Part shown: positions 56,103 through 64,000 of the stretch, piece by piece
Position numbering within the stretch: the first letter of the stretch is position 1
Layout: the number at the start of each line of letters is the position of its first letter
Source of the DNA: Macrocystis pyrifera
Taxonomy: Eukaryota > Sar > Phaeophyceae > Laminariales > Laminariaceae
Length of the DNA: 64,000 bases
Direction: 5' to 3'
NCBI GenBank assembly: GCA_031763025.1
Contig: JASSKH010000022.1
Span: 654,628-718,627 of the forward strand
Notes under the pieces: model-generated
Told to the model about the DNA's origin: nothing
Databases searched by the model: none
The model's input: the letters and a program-made list of their open reading frames with translations, nothing else
Made by a program: the position numbers and the translations under genes

Positions 56103-57690
56103 TCAAGTGATCTCTGTTGCCTATTTTTTCATAGCAACTTAGGGTCATTCTTATCGGAGAGCATATCTCCCATTATTTCCAAACTTTGGAATTTTTTGAA
56201 AAAAAGCTCTCCGATAAGAATGAACTAACCAAAGTGCAGCAATTGTTGTGTTTTTTTCCGGCCCTTTCTCCCACACACATCGAAACACACGCTTCTCCCC
56301 ACGTAGGCATGTCCGGTACCGTCTTCTGAAGCCACAACTTGGCATAGCACACGTTGCACTTGCGCCGTGCTTGTCCACAGCGATTCGCGGCTAGTCTACA
56401 GCTAGCTGCGGTGCGGTTGTCAGTGATATTCTTGCTGAGTTGTATCGTTCATTCTCGCTTTGACTCGTACTCGTATAAGATGCGCGACGAAATCATCACC
56501 GATTTCGAAACAAACGGGAACTCTGAAGGCCGCTGAATAATATCTCCATGCTCCTTTGCTCGTGTTCAGAGCCGTCCCGACTTCGTGAAGCTTGGTCAGG
56601 TTCAATGGACTATTTGCCAGGTACCGGAGGGTTCTCTTTAAGAACAGGAAGACTGCGTGCGTATTCGGTGCATACCAGGTACCAGGCACCAGGTACCAGA
56701 TAGCAGGTACCAGAGATCACCGCAACAGCCATCGTCAAGTCAAGCACCCCCCCTACCACCAGCAGCCGAGCACAAGCAGCAGCAAAAGCTTGTCGCTGGT
56801 GGTGACGATGATGGATCTGGTTGCTGCTTTTGGTCGTGGTGGTGGTGGTGGGCATGTATGCGTTGCTGTGTGCTCCTACGAAAATGGAAAACCAACCTGG
56901 TAAAATACCAGGTATCACCAACCACCATCATCGCCAACAGCAGCAGCAGCAACAACAGCAGCTTGTTGCCGATTGTGGTGGTGGTGGTGGTGGTGGCAGG
57001 GGTGGTAGTTGCTGCCGCTGGTTGTGGTGGTGGTGGTGGCGATGGGCATCTATATGTCTGTTGTCGGGCGTTGTCAAACTGTACTTGGTACGCACCTGGT
57101 GCCAGGTAAAAGGTTGCTGCGCTGACGCGCATCGCTTAACCACGATATCCCATGCCTATCGCACAATCACCGTCGCACAATAATGATGCTCTCAACGGAA
57201 TCACTTGAACAAAATACGATGCTCCACACTATTTCTTTTTCGAGGCCAGAGAGGAGGGCATAACTCAGGGGGGTAGACTGAAACCAAGTGAATGCATTTC
57301 ACAGTAATGAAATCCCTCCCTAATGGATTGTTTCTCACTGTGACGTTTTATTGGACTATGGGTATGTTTCCAAGACGCTACACGTAACCGTATGAGACTC
57401 GCAAATGGGTACGTATGTTACTATACGGTAGATATGCTACTCCATCACATCATCCCACCCTGAATAGTCGTAGATGCAGATCACACGACGATAAAATGAC
57501 GACTATCATCCCAAAATCGGGAAGAGAGATCGAAGATGCGGCTATTCAAAACAGAAACGAGGTGACAGATCTACCCCACACCTCGTAGTCAGGCTTCGAC
57601 GCCTTGAATCAAGAAATAAGCGACTATCCGGTGGCAGAAAAAACAAAGCGCGAGAAACCAGACAAAGCGCACGGGCACCCTATGACAATA
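56103..57690. other. Intergenic DNA with CAG- and GGT-type microsatellites
   Basis: A (CAGCAGCAA)n stretch lies at about 56937-56963 and GGTGGT-rich stretches at 56800-57050. Both-strand open frames of up to 150 codons are by-products of these trinucleotides. CCAGGTACC-type palindromes cluster at 56685-56715. Confidence 0.4.
56144..56227. repeat. Short fold-back element
   Basis: GTCATTCTTATCGGAGAGC and its inverse GCTCTCCGATAAGAATGAAC flank an AT-rich centre. At about 80 bp it resembles a tiny MITE. Confidence 0.6.
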
Positions 57691-58120
57691 GTTTATTGTT
57701 TCTACATTGTTTTCGAGGGCTGTCTCTCAATAGGAATTGTCCACACAGCAGTTGATTTCGAGGACTGTCTAATACTTGCGATTGTCCGCACAACATTTTT
57801 CGGAGACTATGTAATAATTAGAATTTTCCTGTCGGTATTTATAAGCATTATATTTCGGGTGTTGTCTACCGATTTGAATTGTCCTGATAAGTGATTTCAG
57901 GGACTGTCAATTGGTTGTAATCATCCAAACAATTGATTTTGGGTGCTGCCTATTATTAATAGTTATAATTTTCCAGACAAATGATTAGAAGTGCTGTCAG
58001 TTGACGTTGTCTAAACAATTGAATTTGAATGCTGCCAATTGCAGGAAATGGTGCGGCCGATTGATTTTGCCGATTGGCAGTAGTTGGAATTACGCGCACA
58101 ATTCATTTGACAAGCCTATT
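57690..58120 (+). repeat. Minisatellite M1, array 1 (forward)
   Basis: About nine diverged units of 40-47 bp follow the pattern TTGATTTCGAGGACTGTCTA-TA-TTGGAATTGTCCGGACAA. AT content is high. Confidence 0.72.
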
Positions 58121-58384
58121 ATATTACTTTCTCATATTTCAATGTTATGAACACCCGCGAAATACACCACTCGAGAATTTTGATACCCAAGTACGTACGT
58201 ACTAATAGCTTATGTGTAGACATGTCCCATTGAATCGATAACACTCGTGTCAAATATTGAAAGTACAATGCATATATTTACCTTGCATCTTATTGGGTAT
58301 AAAGGGGGCTTCCCAATCCGATAATAGGGGAAATAATATCGTGGTATTGTAGTGTACTGACCAAATCAATTGTGGCTCTATCAA

Positions 58385-58985
58385 TAGGGACCATATTTCA
58401 ACTGGCAGAGCCTTGTTAAGTTCGAGGGTCCGGACAATTCCAGTTAGTATACGACCTCTTCCGAAGACAGCTTTCCAGGCAATTTCAGTTTGTAGACGGT
58501 GTCCGAAAGCAGTTGTCCCGACAATCCCTTTTCATGGGCAGGGTCAGAAATCAGCTGTTCAGATAATTCCAGTTAGTGGACAGATCCCAAACTCAAGTGC
58601 CAGAAGCTGTTCGGATAATTCCAGTTAGTGGATAGATCCCGAATCCAATTGTCAGACATCAGCTGTTCACATAATTCCAGTTAATGGACACATCCCGAAC
58701 TCAAGTTCAGGACAGTCCCATTTAGCAGACAGTCTCCGAAATCATTTTTTTTCAGGACAACTCCAATTAATCTCCGAAACCATTCTCTGCGAAATCCCAA
58801 TTGTTAGACAGCACCAGACATCAATGTGTTCAGGTGTTACCAATTAGTGGACAGTCTCCAAAGTACACTGTCCGAATAACTCCCATTAGACAGACTCCGC
58901 AATCATATGCCTAATCAATTTGAAGTACTTGACCATCTCTGACCTCAGTCGCCCGAACAATCCGAATTAATCAACAATTTCGTGA
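58385..58985 (-). repeat. Minisatellite M1, array 2 (inverted)
   Basis: About twelve units in the opposite orientation to array 1 are recognisable as GTCCGGACAATTCCAGTTAG then TGGACAGTCTCCGAAAT. Arrays 1 and 2 face each other around about 58120-58385. Confidence 0.72.
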
Positions 58986-59282
58986 TTCTCCTGCAGTTGT
59001 CTATCCATAGATCCGTTATTCAAGGTGTGAGCAACCAAGGGAAGAATCCTTTAACTTTAGCTTAATCATTATTTTTATCCGCCGGAGCATAAGACAAAAA
59101 CAACTTTAGGTGTGCAGTACTCACAGTACGTGCGTGCAGTGTGACGTTTTGACACCGCCGAGCCCATTTGGCCTGAAATATTATTGTATGTAAATCGCTA
59201 GAAGACAAATTACGAAACGAGAAACGAGTGAATCCAAGCCGTAGATGATCGACGTCATGTTACTTTTTCCAATGCAGGATAT

Positions 59283-59352
59283 TTTACCATAGATAGATCA
59301 ACTATTTAATCAGTTCAACTCACAGCTGACGTGTTTCAAAATTTATAAAATA
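59283..59352 (-). repeat. Dispersed repeat R2, partial inverted copy
   Basis: On the plus strand: ATCAACTATTTAATCAGTTC, AACTCACAGCTGACGTGTTT and CAAAATTTATAAAATAG. It is the reverse complement of the first half of R2. Confidence 0.7.
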
Positions 59353-60115
59353 GAGAGAGTGGTACTCTGTACATGCGCATAAATGTGTATCGTATACATT
59401 TTGTACGTATACGCCATCGATTGGAATTGTATGGGCAATGGATATCCGAGACACATTGTCGCTGCCATCGCACAGGACTGAATATATATATATATATGTT
59501 ACACCATTTGGCCTTCGGATTTCTGAGTATCAGGTTACACTGCTGTCTGTAAGCGTTACTCTAGCTACTGACTTCACGGGGGTGTATTAGCGTATGTACG
59601 TTGAGACCCATACGTATCTATTTAGATGTGTATTTAGTAACTACGCCCGGACATGAGTAGATCTTCGCTTGAATACTCGGGTAAAATAATTGTTTGCTAC
59701 AATCTGACCCTATCTTACTTGTAGCACGGTCTATTGTATAGTCAAAACAACACCATTAGTGTAGTGATGCTGAGAACGTTGCTATTAATAGAACGTTGTA
59801 GAGAACATCACAGGGAGCAACACGGGCTAGGGTATAGTACACCTGCCCGTAACATGGACATTGTCCCGAAGTAATTAAATGTCGGCCACGCCCACTTATT
59901 CCTCTCTGCTCTACTCCTATCTTCCCCAATTCCGTGTCCTTGAAGATCCATCGTCCAGTTTAAACCACCTCTTTTCTCCACCACAAGCGATGCTCAGCGT
60001 GCTATGATGGAGGTAGCACATTTTAGGTACGAAATGCTGTCTGGATGACGGGGCTCCTTACGCCTAAATAGTCGGAATGCCATTGTCGTTTCGGAAAATG
60101 ACTTTTTGTATGGCT

Positions 60116-60395
60116 AGGGCCCATCTTAACGGGGACTTTCGGCTCTTCAATTTGACTTGATTTTTTTTTCTAATTTAATTTAAGGGCCCATCTTATCGAG
60201 GACTTTCGGTTCTTTCAATTTGACTATATTTTTTGTTTTTTAATTTAATTTACATCTGATTGAACGAAATTTAGTGTTCCCCGTTAAGATGGGCTCTTAT
60301 GGGATTATTCATCGGGATGCAATCAGATTTTTGTTGAAGCCAGTTTTAGGGTGAGGTATATACCTACCTCCTCAAGTGAGGAGTCTCAGCAAAAA
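60116..60395. repeat. Fold-back repeat F1, copy 2
   Basis: The left arm is partly duplicated (GGGCCCATCTTAACGGGGAC, then GGGCCCATCTTATCGAGGAC). A central CATCTGATTGAACGAAATTT and an inverted CCCCGTTAAGATGGGCTC follow, then a tail with CTCCTCAAGTGAGGAG. This is the same family as 23224. Confidence 0.7.
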
Positions 60396-60589
60396 TGTTT
60401 TTGCATCTCTGCTGTGGCATACGCCTTCACAGACACTTCGGTGCCTTCTGCCATCATTCTTCACAGGGACAAATCCTCGACGCATGTATCATTCTTTCAT
60501 GTACCAATAGAAATTGTCTCGACTGTAAAATGTCTCGACCGTTAATATCGGATACCTGGTACCTGATATTAATAATTGTGTACTATTAT

Positions 60590-60840
60590 TTGGCAAGTGT
60601 CCGGACAATTGTTTTGGAGACTGTTTATCACTTCGATTGTTCCGACAATTGTCTTTAGGGAGTGTCCATTTGTTAGAATTATCCGGACATATTGTTTTCG
60701 AGACGGTCTGCCAATAATATGAGGTGTCCGGAACTTGTTTTGGAGGCGGCCTAGTGATTGGAAGTGTGCGGACCGTTGATTACGGACACTGTCTTTATAT
60801 ACGAGTTGACCGTTTTGTTTTGTTCGGGAAAATCTAATTA
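60590..60840 (+). repeat. Minisatellite M1, array 3 (forward)
   Basis: About six units contain GTCCGGACAATTGTTTTGGA, GACTGTTTATC and similar. This is the same consensus as array 1. Confidence 0.7.
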
Positions 60841-61562
60841 TTAGGTATTGCGTGGGCAGCACGACCAGGTGGATGCCAATCTCGGATATTGGCGTTCAAA
60901 GCATGTGGATTTAAAGGACTAACTGGCCTCAACAACCAGTTAATTGCAATAGAACCACTTGCCTGGTATAAGACGATGTGTCTATTCTCCAATGTGTCCT
61001 TATTCATAACGCAAAACAGGACACGGACTAAACCAAGCTGCCCAGAAAGAAAGGTAGGCTGAAAACTAGAAATTCGAAAGCCGTTTTGTAGAGATGCAAG
61101 AAAACCGAGGAGCGCGAACTGCAGTGCGTGAGTTGTCGATGATATGCGTGAGGTGGTAGTATTATACGCTGTACCAGATATGGGCCAAGGCTTTTGGCTT
61201 GAACACACCTTTCGGATATAAGATACCGGGAACACTTAAAACAGCAAGGGTCACTTCGAATACGGGCGCCACAACCATCAACTCTTGTCGGTGCTGTCGC
61301 ACACGCAGAACCCTTTAAGCACACCTCCGTGGTGTTCGACACGCGCGAGTAGTACTCGTGAGCACCCGTGTATCGCGCGGTCATACAATGGTTACCTTAA
61401 GACAAGATACCCTAGAGAACACAGCAAGAAGGCAGCACACCTATTTTCCTATTGCTAGTTTGATAATCAATTTTCTGCCTATCGAGGCCAATCACTCCAT
61501 TTAGTAGACACTTTCTGAACTCCATTGTCCGGCAAAAAAATACCTGGTATTATTTATTTATT

Positions 61563-61655
61563 TTTTTATAAATTTTGAAATACGTCAGCTGTGCGTTCGA
61601 CTGATTAAATAGTTGATACTCAACTTTGCAAGCTGCGCAATACGCCATTTATAAT
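61563..61655 (+). repeat. Dispersed repeat R2, copy 2
   Basis: This is nearly identical to 36766-36865 over about 90 bp, up to CTGCGCAATACGCC. Confidence 0.78.
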
Positions 61656-62179
61656 AGACGTCCACCTGGCCCTGCTATCTACACAATTATTATTATTATG
61701 CTTACCATCCGACCATGTGTAGTGTTGTTCTAAAACAGAAAGGGAATAACTCTCCAGAACAAAAGCGCAGCAGCATCATAGGACAAATCAAAACCGATGT
61801 GACGCACATGAAAGCTACCACAACCAACATCCCTCCATCTCATCCACCAAAAACGACCACTACCCTCCTCAAGCACTCCCTAAGAAGCATCTATCAAAAA
61901 CCCGCTATCCACCAAAATGGTTGGTTTATACCTTCTACGCGCATACTTCGACGCGCAGAAAGCCGTGCGGCGTTCCTGGTCTACACTACTATCGGTATTA
62001 CCTAGGAGAGAGTCGCTACCGTCTCGCTCTCTCTGTAGCTCTTGTACCTCCTCCAACCTCGCCTCCCACATACTGCTACCGCTATTGTTTCCCGTACCCT
62101 GACACTGCAACCTCCAACCGCAAGGGCCCAGTCCTCCCACTCAAACACTTCGCACAAATAGATGCGCAATCTCTGAAAA

Positions 62180-62420
62180 CAATTATCCCGACAAGTTCAT
62201 TTAGTAGACAGGCTCCAGCTAAATCGAATGTTCGGACGATTCTAGTTGAAGGCAAGTCTCCGTAATCATTCTCCGGAGAAATCAATTTTTTAGGTTGTTT
62301 CCAAGCAAATTTTCCGGACAGTTCCAATTATCAGACAGTCTCCTAAAAAACATTTTTGGACAATTCTTATTTAGTAGACCGCCCCAAAATACATTTGCGT
62401 GCACAATTCCAAGCGATGTG
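62180..62420 (-). repeat. Minisatellite M1, array 4 (inverted)
   Basis: About six units read TCATTTAGTAGACAGGCTCC, CAGTTCCAATTATCAGACAG and so on. A single stray inverted unit is at about 61498-61540. Confidence 0.68.
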
Positions 62421-62754
62421 TATATGCAAAGATGTACCGGTGTACGCAATGCATTTGTTTACGTGTCCAGAGTCACCTTCTCCCATTTTTGTAATCGCCC
62501 GTGTTAGGGACAGAACACGATGTTTTCACAACTGGCTGGCATTTCTGTTGTTCCTCAAGTGTGTAATGATACATGTGAACATATGGGCTACCAACGGGCT
62601 GTACGAAAAAGTCATGTATACGAACATACAACACATACTTGTATGTATGTGCCTGAAGTTGATGTATCCCGCTTTTTTTAGGTTCGTGCCTTTAACAGTA
62701 GGCCTGTGAAAATCAATCACTTGCTTCTTTAAGTAGAACCGCCAAGTTGTCTCT

Positions 62755-63030
62755 GAGTTGGATTTGCCCGGACAAGTGACGTCGGAAACCGTCTAGCATT
62801 TGGAATTTTCCAGACAATTGGTTTCGGAGGACGTTTAATATTTTTGAATGTTTCGGACACTACTCTTCGTAGGCTATATATATATATATAATATATATGG
62901 CTGTGTTGGAACTGTCTGAGAATTGAAGTCTTGTGCATTGTAATAGTTAGAATTGTCCAGAACATTGATATTTGGAGATTCTTTTTTAGTTGGAATTGTC
63001 TCGAGAATCGACCTCGGAGACTGCGTGGGT
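62755..63030 (+). repeat. Minisatellite M1, array 5 (forward)
   Basis: About six units are built on TTGGAATTTTCCAGACAATT and GTTTCGGAGGACG. A (TA)n-like stretch at 62874-62898 interrupts the array. Confidence 0.68.
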
Positions 63031-63217
63031 GCCCGGAACCCCCGCCCCTTGCCCAACGTGGGCATGAAAATATTCTTGATGACTGCATGCATTTCCTTGT
63101 GACTTGCAAGGGGGGAATGCAATTCTCATGCAAGCTTACAGCTTGCAACCGTGTGCAAGCTTGCGTGGAATTATCTGAACATGCACGGGTGATAGTACGG
63201 GATATATGCAAGTTACA

Positions 63218-63320
63218 TGGCGGCCAACACTCCGACCACTCCGACAACATAACACTATCGCTGACCCTAACCCCGACCCCCACCCCGACCCCCACCCCGA
63301 CCCCCGAGGCATGTTTGGCT
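63218..63320 (+). repeat. Dispersed repeat R5, copy 2, with expanded (CCCCGACC)n
   Basis: GGCGGCCAACACTCCGACC, then CCCTAACCCCGACCCCCACC repeats, then GAGGCATG. It is related to 16000-16095 by order and motif. Confidence 0.5.
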
Positions 63321-63344
63321 GCGGTGGCTGGAAAGACCTCTACT

Positions 63345-63645
63345 GCTGCTGTAGGCCGGCGTACGCTGGAAAATACTTTAGGTCGCTGAATTCAGAAATA
63401 CCCCGAGTTGCTGTGCATGGAAAGCCTCTAGACCGCTTTGTATTGAGAATACTCTACCAATAGGTCGCTGTGCCTAGAAATGCTGTAGATCACTGTGTTT
63501 GGAAAGACTCCACTGTAGGTCGCAGTGCTTAGAAAACCCCGGTCGCTGTGTATTTAACTGTAGGTCGCTGTACTTGGATTAACTCACGTTACTGTGCTTA
63601 AAATGACTCTGGGCCACTGTTCTTGGCAATACTGCATGTACCAAA
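63345..63645 (+). repeat. Degenerate tandem repeat M2, about 40-45 bp
   Basis: About seven units contain TAGGTCGCTGTGCTTAGAAA-ACTC variants, unrelated to M1. Confidence 0.62.
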
Positions 63646-64000
63646 ATTATCTGGTGATGCACACGATTGGAAAAATCAGAAACAAAAAAAAGCGAACAAG
63701 TGAAAAACCTGGTCCTGTATACCAGCCGGATTCGACTGCTGACCGCAACATATAAGATGGCACTTTACCGTTAGATCCCACACAGGAATTCAACCCTGCA
63801 TCCTGTGTGTGGTGGGAACGCCTCATTATAACCATGGCGGAAAGAGCTGGAAAAACAATGAGTCACGCGGAACGCCCAGGCGTACTACCTCTACCCTATA
63901 GCCCCGACCACGTCCTCGGATGGCTGCATAACGCATCGTATATTGAGTATTGTGTTTCTGTTTGCGCTGCTATCGTGACTTGGAGGTTGGAATATATCAA

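Larger units (their letters stand above)
58986..64000. other. AT-rich intergenic DNA interrupting the M1 minisatellite
   Basis: Outside the listed M1, M2, R2, R5 and F1 repeats no gene is seen. Frames at 60834-61384 and 61715-62265 have no recognisable motif. The sequence looks like an old minisatellite array split by later insertions. Confidence 0.4.

Noticed and set aside
56740..57143. Frames rich in Ser/Val/Gly or His/Gln/Pro on both strands
   Set aside because: They are trinucleotide microsatellite translations. There are no domains and they overlap on both strands.
63725..63840. tRNA-like sequence on the minus strand (GGTTATAATGAGGCG and GGGTTGAATTCC)
   Set aside because: Box-like motifs are present, but a proper cloverleaf with acceptor and anticodon stems could not be drawn. 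It may be another tRNA-derived repeat.

Overview
The window is nuclear DNA from a eukaryote with large introns. The best guess is a brown alga (Phaeophyceae), possibly kelp-like; that is an inference. The reasons are: conserved genes cut into short exons by 0.6-2.3 kb GT-AG introns; long Ala/Ser/Gly/Glu runs in a protein; TTAGGG-type internal telomeric tracts; and intergenic space dominated by Ty1/copia, LINE, SINE and MITE-like repeats. No rRNA gene, CRISPR array, operon or other prokaryotic feature was seen.

Two genes can be rebuilt exon by exon with matching splice phases. (1) Minus strand, 10960 down to 1566: six exons encode a protein of about 1,488 residues. It opens with one CLASP-like TOG/HEAT-repeat domain and continues into a very long low-complexity tail with two predicted membrane segments. 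(2) Plus strand, 16466 to 27912: nine exons encode a CysQ-type 3'(2'),5'-bisphosphate nucleotidase of about 283 residues with all hallmark motifs. Between them (10961-16465) lie a decayed tyrosine recombinase, a telomere-bearing repeat and MITE-like elements.

From 27.9 kb onward the window is almost entirely repeats: a block of CCGTGG-type palindromic hexamers (29.7-30.6 kb); a 5'-truncated LINE (33.7-35.6 kb, minus); two tRNA-derived SINEs (37.1 and 38.3 kb); a CCCATGGGA-type block (40.1-41.0 kb); and a structurally complete but mutated Ty1/copia retrotransposon (41472-48022, minus) with LTRs and a 5-bp target-site duplication. Then come an inverted second copy of the telomere-bearing hexamer repeat (49.4-49.9 kb), a family of diverged repeats (52-54.9 kb), one unassigned 255-codon reading frame (55335-56102), and AT-rich DNA with a roughly 40-47 bp minisatellite present in both orientations (57.7-63.0 kb).

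The two rebuilt genes have no evident functional link. The least ordinary material is the set of dense palindromic-hexamer repeats (CCATGG, CCGTGG/CCACGG, CCCATGGGA, CCGCGG), two of which carry telomere-like tracts, and the membrane-anchored architecture predicted for the TOG-domain protein. I did not find a clear new enzymatic or defence system.
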